Positions 23,201 to 32,926 are shown, numbered from the stretch's first letter. The stretch is DNA of 64,000 nt from Amblyomma americanum (GCF_052857255.1 NC_135505.1:24224269-24288268), one strand, 5' to 3'. Numbers and translations: made by a program. Notes: generated by a model not told the origin, from the letters alone.

Positions 23201-23842
23201 ATGATCGCTACCCAAGTTTTCGTCCGTGTTGCACCAGGTGGCAGAGATGCGGCCTCCGGTTAGAGTTATGTCCGGGGACGTGTCTGTCGAAACACTGTTG
23301 CCCTGACGGGTAGGTCTTAGGGGATCCGTCAGAAGCACTAGGCCATTCTGCTGAATACTAGTCCATAGTTCGCGTCCCTTTACCTGCGTGTACTTATACC
23401 CCCATGCCGGGTGATGCGCGTTAAAGTCCCCGACTATCAAAAGGGGCCCTCCCTTCGAGATCACGCGCGCTTTCGCGAAGAGCTCATCGAAGCCGCAAGG
23501 ACTTTTTTGGCGTGGCGGGCTATACACATTTAGAATGAACAGACTATTGAGTTTCCTCTTTTGCGAGATTATCTCAATCAGAATATGGTCCAGATTTGTA
23601 GTCCCGGTATCATGCTGCAACACCGTTATATTCCTTTTGACGAGAGTGGCTACTCGCGTGTTGTCACCTCGTCCTACGTATGATTTGTAACTCGCCAGCT
23701 TGGCGTGCTTACCGCACTCCTGCAACGCGATTACTTCGGGTTTGTCACTGCTCATCAAAAAAGTCTGGAGTACCGCGCGTTTGCGACCGAAGCCCCTACA
23801 GTTCCACTGCCAAATGGTATGTCTACGGTGACGCAGAGCCAT
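20264..23842 (-). CDS. LINE ORF2: apurinic-like endonuclease, reverse transcriptase, RNase H, zinc motif (1192 aa)
   Basis: Multifunctional enzyme for target-primed reverse transcription. Residues about 8-222 are the endonuclease: NCRGFG, catalytic Glu in LQEC (E42), GDFNAHH (138-144) and SDH (212-214). The RT follows, with YRTRT…GPDKVSN-type entry, RPISLTSCVGKLMEH, LDVSKAFD, KGTPQGSVLSPTLFN and YADD at 654-657. RNase H spans about 930-1060 with YTDA (932-935), the Glu of TEAEELA and SDSKSA. The last acidic residue is replaced by His1038 in GNEKAHALA. C-terminal zinc motif: C1131, C1134, H1142, C1147. The ATG overlaps the end of ORF1 by 20 bp, in another frame, so ORF2 is probably translated by reinitiation or stop-start coupling. 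No inactivating change was seen apart from the His substitution, which may be native to the family. Confidence 0.93.
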   Translation of the reverse strand: MALRHRRHTIWQWNCRGFGRKRAVLQTFLMSSDKPEVIALQECGKHAKLASYKSYVGRGDNTRVATLVKRNITVLQHDTGTTNLDHILIEIISQKRKLNSLFILNVYSPPRQKSPCGFDELFAKARVISKGGPLLIVGDFNAHHPAWGYKYTQVKGRELWTSIQQNGLVLLTDPLRPTRQGNSVSTDTSPDITLTGGRISATWCNTDENLGSDHKIIEIVVDNGPPVARTKKVASVNWEAFRNGRTGQEEGISNIDDWSKNVLQSVREATEEVEVDEEVQGVDRHMVRLWRKKKDLETRIAHKRGNRNLRRQLALLNKEIEEYALVLTRQNWNNICDQLDRNIGKAGTWHLLRHLLDPDKSKLEARQQLHRLVHTFDGTTDTLISQVRDRYLSCATGTAEPLPDYGGQENPDLDKPITVAEVRAEINRLRTRTAVGPDKVSNRILRNLDDTSIRHLAAFMQECWEAGRLPTAWKDANLVFLPKPGKQPGFEHLRPISLTSCVGKLMEHVIQTRLNRFFEDKCLYPNTMIGFRPHLSACDVMLQLKEQIIENPTLDTRVIVGLDVSKAFDNVKHSAILEGLAALDVGVRTYNYIRDFLTNRTASISMGGNTLTGIQLGNKGTPQGSVLSPTLFNIAMLGLPAQLDKIPGLNHTLYADDLTLWMCRGSDSQIELTLQRAIDVTEKYLEPIGLRCSAEKSEALFLAPMRSPQRRRIKQDGPYNAGITLRVNGNVIPAVESIRVLGLRIQVNGRNSETIQRLEASTSQTCRLLKRIANKHAGMKEANLLRLVQSFIISRIVYVAPYLRLYQAEKDKLDVLIRKGIKTALGLPPCAPTKKILSLGVSNTLEELIEAARTSQYQRLLRSRTGRSILEKLGHEPRACSRRTDPVPRQVRDKLKIPPLPKNMHPIYHESRRKERAVALQARFQGRQDVLYTDAAQCTNSSGHISVATRENGGPVACCSTRHSTVTEAEELAIALALTQQQVKIIVSDSKSAIRNFDAGCISATAARVLAGSPPPAELVALIWTPAHQGLRGNEKAHALARGLATFRDPSGVLCTTPSPSRDEELLQFEDDLNTYQEILNHYKLGRAVLPKASNQLTKNEEVAWRKLQTGVFPNPQLYSKWHPEIFSPRCKRCDGIADMIHMVWTCPSFGQLDRTDESWEALLHNEDETKQREVIRLALAAAEIQEIPVDG

Positions 23843-24384
23843 TTTGAAGGTTAATAATTTCCTGATATACCCACTGAATTCTCTCGTCTCTGCTTGCCAT
23901 ATCGGCGCGCAGCTGTTCCATAGCAGCCCTCAGGTGCTCCAAAGCGGCCATAACTTGCTGTTGAAAAATCTGATCATCCTGTTCCTTTTTATTGAGTCGT
24001 CTTTCTAATCCTTGTATACGGGTTTCAAGATCCTCCTCTGAACCTCTCTTCTTTTTTGTTGCTGGAGGACTTTCCCTAGGGAGCTCTGCCTGCTCCTTCC
24101 GCGGCAGCTCCCCCGGCTGCGTTACATCATTCATCGGCTGCGAAGTCCTGCCTATCGCCATAACCTGTTCCTGCAGCGCCTTAACTTTCGCTTGTAATAA
24201 TCGGTTCTGGTCTTTGAGAGCCTTGACTTCATCTGAGTCCTGAGAGACACTACTTACACAATCCACTTTTGACGCCTGCTGCTGTTTCTGCTGCTGCTGC
24301 CGCTGCTGCTGCTGCTGCTGCTGGTGCTGCTGCTGCTGCTGCCGCTGCTGGTGCTGCCGCTGCTGGTGCTGGTGCTGGTGCTGG

Positions 24385-24419
<35 letters not shown>

Positions 24420-25559
24420 CAATCGAGAGCCCTCCGTCGTCGTCTTGGACGAAGGCGGCTGCAGGCGAGGACACGAAGCGGAACGGTACCTCGGATGGCT
24501 CGAGGGTCGCTCGTGGGACGCACTGCGGCCATCTCTACGACTGAAACGGACTTGCTGCTGCTTCTTGGCCTCCTCCTCGGCAGCTAACTTTGCTTCCCAC
24601 TGTTTCTTCTTGATTACGTATGGCGTACGGAAGAGTTCCTTGCAATGCTTGTCACCCGTCAGATGGCCTTTTCCACATAGGCGACACTTGGGAACGCATT
24701 GATGATCTTCGGCCGGCGACACCACCGCACAGCCACGACACTTTGGGTTTTCACTGTCGCACACATCGGAGCGATGACCAAGTTCTCCACACCTGAAGCA
24801 GACTTCATATCTCTTTTTGAACAACCAGCAGGGCATGAGCATGCCTTCAATCCTGACAAACCTTGGAACGTCAGCTTCCAGAAAGGTGATAATAATAGTA
24901 GAAGTCTTGCCCATCCGACGCACTCCAGCGACGTCTGGATTCTTCGGATCCTTTCTCAGTGCTTTCAGCAACTGTTCTTCCGTGAACCTCTCAGAGATCC
25001 CGTGGACTACCCCTCGCCCGCAATCCTCCGGTGCGATCATATTGGCCACAACTTCGTGCTCGTTGTCGTCGAGTTTAAAGCAACGGATTGCAGCTACCTT
25101 CACGCCTCGGTTAAAGTCCAAGGAATGAAAGAGCACCGTACCTTGCTTTCCGTTTACACACCATGAGTCCTGCTCCGACCAGCCGAGTCCGGCAGCCTTG
25201 GCGAGGGCCTGACTGATCAGCGGGCCCGACGTGCGTTTAATCACGCCCAGACCTTCACGAGGCCTAAGAATCACCTTGATGCCTTCATCCGGGAATCTCG
25301 GAAGATTCATAGCGATCGATCGTTCAGCCGCTTTCCTCCGGACCGCTTTGGTAGGGCCTAAAACGGCCCCACCTGCAATTTTGTATCCGGCTTCCCCGCG
25401 TCCGACACGGCGCGTCTCCACCTTGGCGTTCTCCTTGGAACCTTCGAGAAGCTTCCGTTGGTGTTTCGCTTCAACCTTTCGTTGGAGCACTTTGACCCAG
25501 CTGCTGTCATAATGTTCCGGATCCAGGTCCGTACCTTCGACGGTCACCTCCATCGACAT
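23823..25559 (-). CDS. LINE ORF1: nucleic-acid-binding Gag-like protein (578 aa)
   Basis: Predicted RNA-binding structural protein of the same element. After a basic N-terminal region and an RRM/Gag-like middle (about 90-245), three cysteine knuckles follow. The first is C254-C257-H262-C267 (CFRCGELGHRSDVC), the second is a CRGC…H…C cluster (274-288), and the third is CRLCGKGHLTGDKHC (292-306). From about 375 to 435 there is a long glutamine-rich tract encoded by CAG/CAA repeats, interspersed with His. The C-terminal 140 residues are strongly charged and heptad-like, so probably a coiled coil. The frame ends TAG inside the ORF2 start. The knuckles and coiled coil fit ORF1p-type RNP assembly. 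The long polyQ is unusual for such a protein and is the most length-unstable part. Confidence 0.9.
24285..24420. repeat. CTG/CAG trinucleotide tract coding poly-Gln/His in ORF1
   Basis: Mixed (CTG)n on the + strand with GGTGCTG and CCGCTG interruptions, which reads as Gln/His on the coding minus strand. Long alanine and leucine frames across it in other phases are artefacts. Confidence 0.93.
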
Positions 25560-25863
25560 GGTGGGTCCACAGAATCGGCGGTTGACCGGCGGCGCAGGGG
25601 CCTCCGGGCCGGCGTCTCCGGCCGAAGATGGGCTAGGCCTAACGGACGCCTAGCGCGTCCCAGGCGGTCCGCACAAAATCGATAGCAACAGACAAACGGT
25701 TGCACTCACAGTAACAAATTTGGTATCCACGTGGTCCTGACGTGTTCCCATGCACAAGGTATCATTGAATCCAACATCCGATAAACGTTTCTGGCACAAC
25801 GAGACAGAATTTCCGGAGCCGACGTGAATCACATCCGCGCTCCTCGGCCCCAGGTTGCCAACC

Positions 25864-25877
25864 GACAAGCCCTCCAG
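25864..25877. repeat. 14-bp target-site duplication, right copy
   Basis: GACAAGCCCTCCAG, the partner of 20161-20174. It marks the 5' boundary of the intact LINE and shows that the copy is not 5'-truncated relative to its insertion. Confidence 0.95.
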
Positions 25878-26600
25878 GATTTCTCATTCGCAGACAAAAG
25901 TTTGTATACGTTCGGAAACAAAAATCAAATCCAGTATGAATGATGTTGTAGGACATATCCTTGTGTAATCAAATACAACTTAAACTAAATGATGACAAAA
26001 ACCCAGTTCAAGAAACTACTCACCACTAAGCACCTCTCGTGTCCCAGGTAATCGCGAACACCAATCAGTGCAGGGTAGGTTGAAATCTCCAAGTAATAAG
26101 CTCCTACTATTCTGAGGCAGGTGAGAGTGCATAAATGTTCCTACATTTACCAGGACGTCCGGCAGAGCATTTGGGGCCCTGTAAACACCCCCGATGAAGA
26201 GCGTTTGTTTATTTAATTTTATCTTGACCCATAGCGCTTCTGCGCCATTCACATCTGAATGTACAGAAAATGCTATGTTGTCTGATAATTAACGCACCCC
26301 CCCCCCTCTGTCTTTTCGATCCCTTCTTACTATTTTATAGTTACGAGGAGTAACTTCAGTGCCGAGTATATCCCTATGCAGCAACGTTGCGGTGACTACT
26401 ATTATGTGAGGTTCATATTTTATGATTACACTATCTAATTCCACAAGTTTATTTAGTACGCTTCTGGCATTCACATTTATGACTTTGAACGGTTTTGACC
26501 CTGTGTTCCTGCGTCAATCGCTACTCACAGATGTGGTAAGACATTTGTACCTTTGTTTCGACGTTTGGTCCCAGGCGTAAAGAATTTTGTTCACCTTCCT
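25864..26600 (-). pseudogene. CR1-like LINE, 5' part: endonuclease domain
   Basis: Minus-strand reading gives the endonuclease start MNARSVLNKLVELDSVI (about 26474) and the catalytic region EPHIIVVTATLLH, in which the usual glutamate position reads A. Next come VYRAPNALPDV, LLGDFNLPCTDW (about 26090) and a segment reaching ERNPGGL at the target duplication. The remainder (GLSDHRMV) continues at 20160. Stops near 26286 and 26010 show decay. This element was already present when the intact LINE inserted. Confidence 0.8.
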
Positions 26601-28990
26601 CTTATCGAACGCCATCTCTACCTTGGCCCATCTTTACCTTGGTAAAACGTGCCGATGCTTTGCAGAGTGTAGCCACTGGTCCTTCAGCAAATCTATAAAG
26701 AAAACCAGTTCTTGGTGTGATGTCTCCGCTGCAGTCGCCCAAAATACAAAGGTTGTTGAGTTGGGTAAAATCACTCCCTACTAGCATGCCAAGTTCTTTT
26801 TTTTTCACTTAATCCACACTAGATGCCCGCATATACGAGTTGGTGCTGATCAGTAACGTGAACCTGGACACCAGCAGTTGGAATAATTCCGTATCCAGGA
26901 TGCTATATACGCCCAAGCGGCTGGTTTACTTACTCTAGGAAGCTTTATGGCTGGCGGCATCAGACGAAGGAACGGAGTCTCGCAGCTTGTGCTTAGACGT
27001 AGAGACACAGGAAAGCGCCAGTATGAGGCTAATGTGTTGCGCTGTTGAATTATAATTTTGCCCATACACACTATGCTCTGATATACTGTACGCCCCAAGC
27101 ATTGCGATGGTTACTGCACCTGTCGTCCGCCTAGCGACGCCAGTTCCCGCGATTTTACGCAGTTGAGCATTCGTGGAGAACGGTAATTGTGATCAATTTG
27201 AGCGGCTGCCTCACGTAAGGTCTGAATTGTCTCAACCACGCATGTGCTGAAGTCAAGTCCAGCTTTGTTAGGCAAAAAATTTGAAAACAGCAAAATTGCA
27301 AGAAAATGTTGAAAGAAACGGTCCAATATTCTTATATGTAACAAAATCTTTCTTAAAAAGTGTTTCCAGCAATCGCATCAAACAGTTGAGACTGCCATAA
27401 AAAAACCAATGGGGAACGCTTGTGACGATAGCAAAAACGTGAATAGAAAAAAAAGTACAAGACTGCCGTCGGGTGATCTGCGGATATATTGATTTTTCTA
27501 CTGAAATCTTATATTATATAAAAATATTGCTTGCAAAGACGGTTTTCCGCTCGAAAATGCTTTTGTCCAGAATTGCTGGGTACGGTTCAAACAGCTGCAG
27601 CTCAACAGGTATTGCAGCTAGCGTAACGAAACAATTTGCTCCACTGCTCGCCGAAGAAAGCTGTCCAGGCAGGGTTCCTTCCTATGAATACCAATCTCTT
27701 TCTGGAAGGCCTGCCCTAGCCCTTTGGGCTAAACTTTGGGGCACTTGTGCGAGGATCTTTTTATGTGAAATTCTGACATTGCACTACAGCTGATAAGTTT
27801 GCTGCGGGCTCCTTTTCCAGATTTAAATGTGCTCGTTGCGTTCGAAAGGATAATTTATGGCCCCTTGGAAATAAAAAAAGCCCACTTAATGCTGAATTCG
27901 AACGAAATGTACGCTAATTAGCATAAATTACAGTCGACAAGGAAAACGCGTTTTGCATGCAGGGTTGAGAGCTTTACAATAACAACCCGATAGAATGATG
28001 ATGATGCTAGATTTTTATGATGCAAGAGCATCTTTGCAGGAGCACCATGGCAGAAGGTATTTTCTTCTGCTCAAGGTGGGGTCAAAAATTCATTTCCTAA
28101 GCATTTCACCCTAGATAAGCCGAGTACCAGGCCAGGGGAAAGCTTGTACCCATTGTATCGCTGGTGGGTAACCGGCGGCACTGGGTATGGAACCCCGCAC
28201 CACCGCAGATAGTATGAAGGACTTATTTATTTTTAGGATCAAGAGCGGCGTGCGATACATATTACACGCGTTGAGACATCGCGAAAAAGCAAAATTAGCA
28301 CAGGGAGCTTTCAGCGATAGCGTGAGCGCTGGGCGATTAAGCTTGAGCGTCCTAGACATCTAACAACATTAAAACGGTTTGTCATGGTAAGTTAAGTTGC
28401 CGTTTAAATTTGTGACGTATGTTTCAATCATGTTAAAACTGCTCTTTAAACTGTGTGGCGTCCACAGACCTCCAATATCTGACAAGAGCGGGGACAGAGC
28501 GCAAGGAAGCAAACGCCCTCGACGAACTCTGCTGGAAACAAAAGTCATGCTGGAGGCAGCGAAAGGTGCTCCAATTTCTGCGGGGTATACGGTTTGACAT
28601 GACATATAGGAATAGCTTGGACACAGGACGAATGAAGAAGAACGGTACATGCGCTATGTCGTTCATTGGCACCGTGCTGTGCCAGCACTGTTCCTTTTTG
28701 TAAAGATGCTCCTCTCGAGTGAAGCAACGCCCCGCTATATTTTTACACCTAACTAAGCGTCGGTAGTTAAATTCTTGCCAATTTGCAGTCAGCGTGTTGG
28801 CCTTTTTAAAAGCCGGCCTCCTAAGCTCTTTTCGCCCAGGCTACCATAGCTGTCCGTTTATTCGCGCACGCGAGGCGCGCACCAGTCGCACTGCAGGAAA
28901 ACAAATTTGACCTTCGGGATTTCCTGTTAGGCGCCACGCGTGGACCAGGTCACTGAATTAAAACACCAAACGCGGCATGCTCATGATCAG
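26601..28990. other. P450 intron; mostly unclassified sequence
   Basis: No gene could be supported. Part of 26600-27100 could be the upstream ORF or UTR of the CR1-like element. Around 28090-28260 the minus strand has a tRNA-like B box, GGGGTTCCATACCCAG, within a sequence rich in GGTTACCC blocks, possibly a further tRNA-derived SINE (low confidence). Confidence 0.35.
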
Positions 28991-28999
28991 CTTCACGTC

Positions 29000-29443
29000 G
29001 TAGCCGAGATTTGTGAAGTTTTGTTCCCCAGAAACCGCTTTTTTTTCTTTGAAAACAAATGAGAAAAAATAGATTTGACGCAGATGACAACTTAATTACT
29101 GCATTTACTATTACCACAAGAATTATTACAAGAATGCTGCGAAAGAGCTTTATGCAACAAGCACAACTCAGAGGAAATCAGGAAATCTGGGGAACATTCA
29201 ATAATTTACTGAGCAGGGAAACCGCAACTGTGCCCAATGAGATTCTAGTCGACGGTCAGAGCTACAAAGATCTTTCACTTTCGAACAAACTCAATCAGCA
29301 CTTTCTGGCAGCAGGCGAGAACGCGAATTTACAATACACTTCTCCAGACTCGTTAACTTTCCTCACCAGATATCAAGAGCGTACAAGTTTGTTTTTTTTG
29401 ATCCCCACAACAGCATCAGAAATCGCACACTACATACTGCAGT
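29000..29443 (+). pseudogene. CR1/Jockey-like LINE (+), upstream part, before a nested insertion
   Basis: Encodes the region between endonuclease and RT: a block with GNQEIWGTFNNLLSRE, then NKLNQHFLAAGE, and the start of the RT entry motif SEIAHYIL at the insertion point. The frame resumes beyond the insertion at 31059 with HLKDNSAAGVDNIKA, which keeps the reading frame if the inserted segment is removed. Decayed. Confidence 0.75.
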
Positions 29444-31058
29444 CTGCGGTGGCACGTTGTGCGGGAAACTAACTGCTTCCCATGCTACTTTGTGCTTCAT
29501 AGGACTGATAAAACTGCCCAAGTGAACTGCGCAATAAGACACGTGCAAGAGAGCGTCGTATCAGCAACGCCCACGAGAGCTGCCAGCCACAGGTGCCGTT
29601 GTGACATCACGTGCTGCCCAGGCTACATAAGTATCCCCCCATCGATATTCCATTCAATCAGCGGTGGCATGTTGTGCAGGAAACTAACTGCTTCCCATGC
29701 TACATTGTGCTTCATAGGGTTAATGCAAAGCCCAAGCGCAGTGCACAAGAAGACACGTGCGGGAGAGCGTCGTATCACCAACGCCAACGAGAGCTGCCAG
29801 CCACTGGTGCCGTTGTGACGTCAGGTGCTGCCCAGGCTACATAAGCATCCCCTCATCGGATCTTCCATCCAGTCGGCGGTGGCACGTTGTGCAGGAAACT
29901 GCTTCCCATGCTACTTTGTGCTTCAAAGGGTGGATGCAACTGCCCAAGCGAACTGCGCAAAAAGACACGTGCGGGAGAGCGTCGTATCGCCAACGCCCAC
30001 GAGAGCTGCCAGCCAAGGTGCCGTTGTGACATCACGTGCTGCGCAGGCTACATAAGTCTCCCCCCATCGGATCTTCCGTCCAGTCGGCGGTGGCACGTTG
30101 TGCAGGAAGCTAACTGCTACTTTGTGCTTCATAGGGCTGATACAACTGCACAAGTGAACTGCGCAATAAGACACGTGCGGGAGAGCGTCGTATCGCCAAC
30201 GCCAACGAGAGCTGCCAGCCACTGGTGCCGTTTTGACGTCCGGTGCCGCCCAGGCTACATAAGCATCCCCTCATCGGATCTTCCATCCAGACGGCGGTGG
30301 CATGTTGTGCAGGAAACTAACTGCTTCCCATGCTACTTTGTGCTTCAAAGGGTGGATGCAACTGCCCAAGCGAACTGCGCAAAAAGACACGTGTGGGAGA
30401 GCGTCGTATCGCCATCGCCCACGAGAGCTGCCAGCCACAGGTGCCGTTGTGACGTCACGTGCTGCCCAGGCTACATAAGTATCCCCCCATCGGATCTTCC
30501 ATCCAGTCGGCGGTGGCATGTTGTGCAGGAAACTAACTGCTTCCCATGCTACTTTGTGCTTCAAAGGGTGGATGCAACTGCCCAACTTTACCACTTACAT
30601 GTTGCCACTCATCATACGACATCAGTTTGCAGTGTTGGTTTGCACTACCAAAATGCAGAACTATGGATTTTGTATGTTAAGGTATATTGTGCCAAAGTTC
30701 CTCAATACCTCACTCAGTGAGCAAGTGAATATTATGTCCCTCTCTGCCACCCGGAAAAGCTTTATTCAGCACTATGTGCTACAGTGATGTCAATTTTGTG
30801 CGTGTACTGTGCCCCTCTGTGTTATAGCCTCACTGTATTTTGCTAACAATTACTGCTGCCAATTCATAGATATCTGTTTTTATCAAATTTGTAGTTTATT
30901 AGCGTACTTGTATTCACTTTTCTGCAGTGGTTTGTTTTTGCTTCGTGCAAACTGATGACTTGTAAGGGTGGTGACGCCCATCAAGCGGTGTATCATTCAC
31001 TGCTTTTTTGTCATCACCTTTAGATTGTATGTACAAACTGAAATAAAAGATTGATTGA
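29444..31058 (+). mobile_element. Monomer-promoter retroposon: ~5.4 tandem ~212-bp units plus polyadenylated 3' module
   Basis: Inserted into the RT of a LINE. The left part is a head-to-tail array of units starting with GCGGTGGCA at 29446, 29661, 29876, 30087, 30294 and 30510 (spacings 215, 215, 211, 207, 216). The last unit is cut short near 30590. The right part is about 460 bp of non-repeated sequence ending AAATAAAAGATTGATTG and an A-run at about 31058. Each full unit contains a CRE/E-box composite (TGACGTCACGTG or a variant), a TATA-like CTACATAAG and an initiator-like CCAGTC about 31-34 bp later. No long ORF is evident. It is most simply an internally deleted LINE or a composite non-autonomous retroposon. 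The pre-insertion sequence appears to be CTGCATTTG with a GCA duplication. Confidence 0.75.
29446..30590 (+). repeat. Tandem array, ~212-bp unit, 5 full units plus a partial sixth
   Basis: The units are closely similar, with small indels accounting for length differences (207-216 bp). Conserved blocks in order: GCGGTGGCATGTTGTGCAGG, ACTGCTTCCCATGCTAC, TTGTGCTTCA, GACACGTG, GAGAGCGTCGTATC, GAGAGCTGCCAGCCA, TGACGTCACGTG, GGCTACATAAG, ATCGGATCTTCCATCCAGTC. Cysteine-rich reading frames through the array recur by repetition and are not evidence of a protein. Confidence 0.95.
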
Positions 31059-32800
31059 AAAAAAAGCATTTGAAAGATAACTCTGCTGCTGGAGTAGACA
31101 ACATTAAAGCCCAAACTGTGAATGAAGTTTGTACAATCATAGTTCCGGATTTTGGACATATTTCTGATTTAATGCTCACAGAAGGTATTCTTCCGCAACA
31201 GCTGAAAATTGAGAGAATATCAGTTATACACAAAGGAAGTTGTCAGAATAATCTTAACAACTATCGAGCAATATCTCTCCTGTCTGGTTTTACGAAAATT
31301 TTTGAAGAAGTTAACACCCCCTTCGTAAGTTTTTTAGACAAATCATCACTAATTGAAATGTGGAGCACGGCTTTCAAAGAGGAAAATCAGCACAGCCAGC
31401 TTTATTAAATGTAAACGACACACTACTCAATAATATTGAATATACGTTGGTAAAACACGTCTGGTTCTTAGTCTTTTTGAAGCAGTTGATTCTGTTGACC
31501 AAAAATTACTGCTAAGGAAACCATTTTTACGGAGTATGTGGTACTCCACTCCAAATAATTACTAGCTATCTAGAATCAAGAAAGCAGTCCACTATTTGTT
31601 AAAGGTATTCCTTCGGAATACGGCTCAGTATGTACTGGCGTGCTACAGGGCTCCATTCTGGGGCCACTTTTTTTCCTGATACATATAAGTGACATTGTCA
31701 ATATACCAAACACTCCTGAAATAATACTACATGCGGCGGACCAAAATGTGTTTTTTAGTGAGGAACGTATTGAAACTATAGTTAACAAATGCACCCTTTA
31801 GCTGGACCTGCTCTCTGTTTGGATTGGCGCTAATAGATAAGAATTAAATGTCAATTAAACAAATTTTGTAGCCTTTAAACATAAAAACAAAGTTATAGAT
31901 ATGGAACAAAGTGTTTTTTTAGAAATAATGTTGACCAACGTGCTGAGTCTGCGGTTCCTAGGAGTCCCATTTAAAGAAAAGTAGTGCAAGAAACACATAA
32001 GCTATGTTGATTGAATGTCGCACGCTCCATTGGCATCAATAAATTTAGGTCTGTTCTTAAAATTTACTTAAAAACACAACTTTACTTTGTGCTTGTAGGA
32101 TCTCATCTTCACTACTGCCTTCTATAGTCTGGGGCAGCACATCGGACACAAATTTGAATTAACTCTGTTATAAAAAAGTGCGTTTAGAGTCATTGCAGGT
32201 ACTCCATATCTAGGGACCACAGTTCTACTTTGGGGCAGCTTAAATATATTACATATTTATAAACTGTATACATTGCGGCTTGCCCGACATGTCACCACTT
32301 GTTTTACAGAGGAAGACTTTCACACATCATGCACACTGACCAACACCAAAAGTACAAGCTAAGAAATTGTTGTACGGGGCCGCCCAGAATAAGGAAAAAA
32401 TATTTCTTTCAAGCCACGCTGTACAAGTCAACCTTTCTTCTAAATTGTAGCAAAAATATAAAAGATCTCATCCATATGTAAAAATGAGCGCTTATTTACG
32501 AAAAAATTAACAGAAAACCTTTTAGTACCACCCTCATAAACATACACTGGTGAAAATGTTCCTAATCAGTGAGGTAGATGTTTTTTAATTTTGTGTCACA
32601 TCTTGACATGCCTATCATAATTTGCCTTTGTAATTCGTGTATGCTAATTTTGCAAATTGTATTACCGTTACACATGTTATGTTGAGTTGCTGTCTCAGCT
32701 AGGTGCACCAGGGGGATACGCCTCGTCAGGCTTACTATGCCTTTTGCCCTCCCCCTGAAGTATGTACGCATGTTTGGAATAAACTTACTTAATTTACTTA
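31059..32800 (+). pseudogene. CR1/Jockey-like LINE (+), RT and 3' UTR
   Basis: Continuation after the nested insertion. RT entry is LKDNSAAGVDNIKA, then the NNYRAISLLSGFTKIFEE block, GVLQGSILGPLFFL (about 31635) and a degenerated YADD region reading HAADQNVF. Later C-terminal blocks are SLRFLGVPF (about 31950), LVGSHLHYCLL and KKCV-type segments to about 32300. The 3' UTR has the CACCAGGGGGATACGCCTCG block near 32707 and ends GGAATAAACTTACTTA at about 32775. There are numerous stops. There is no RNase H. Confidence 0.78.
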
Positions 32801-32926
32801 GTTGTTTTACTTACTTTTTTATACTTACTTTACTTACCTACCTACTTACATACGTCCTTCCTTCCTTCCTTTTTTCCTTCCTTCCTTGCTTCCTTCCTTC
32901 CTTTTCTTTCCTTCCTTCAATTTCAC
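32784..32926. repeat. (CTTA)n/(CTTC)n microsatellite seeded by the LINE tail
   Basis: CTTACTTA-type repeats begin directly at the LINE 3' end (AATAAACTTACTTAATTTACTTA) and turn into CTTCCTTC repeats, ending near 32926. The transition shows that the tetranucleotide tract arose from the element's tail. Confidence 0.9.

Larger units (their letters stand above)
20175..25863 (-). mobile_element. Intact I-like non-LTR retrotransposon (two open ORFs)
   Basis: A full-length minus-strand LINE of 5.69 kb. The 5' UTR lies between about 25863 and 25560. ORF1 is at 25559-23823, ORF2 at 23842-20264, and a short 3' UTR contains AATAAATG, ending in a (TC)n tail at about 20175-20188. A perfect 14-bp target duplication flanks it. 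Both ORFs are uninterrupted and all catalytic motifs of the endonuclease and RT are present, so this copy may be competent for movement or was so very recently. Endonuclease, RT, RNase H and a C-terminal CCHC-type cluster in one ORF2 place it in the I superfamily group. Confidence 0.93.

Noticed and set aside
24250..24587. Poly-Ala and poly-Leu frames overlapping ORF1 of the LINE
   Set aside because: Other phases of the CTG/CAG tract; the Gln/His phase is the one continuous with zinc knuckles.
29446..30590. Tandem array as a CRISPR
   Set aside because: Units are ~212 bp and contiguous, with no short repeat-spacer alternation, no cas genes, and a eukaryotic context.
29444..30720. Cysteine-rich frames of up to 277 codons in the 212-bp array
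   Set aside because: The frames repeat only because the DNA repeats; frame length changes with small indels and codons show no protein-like constraint.
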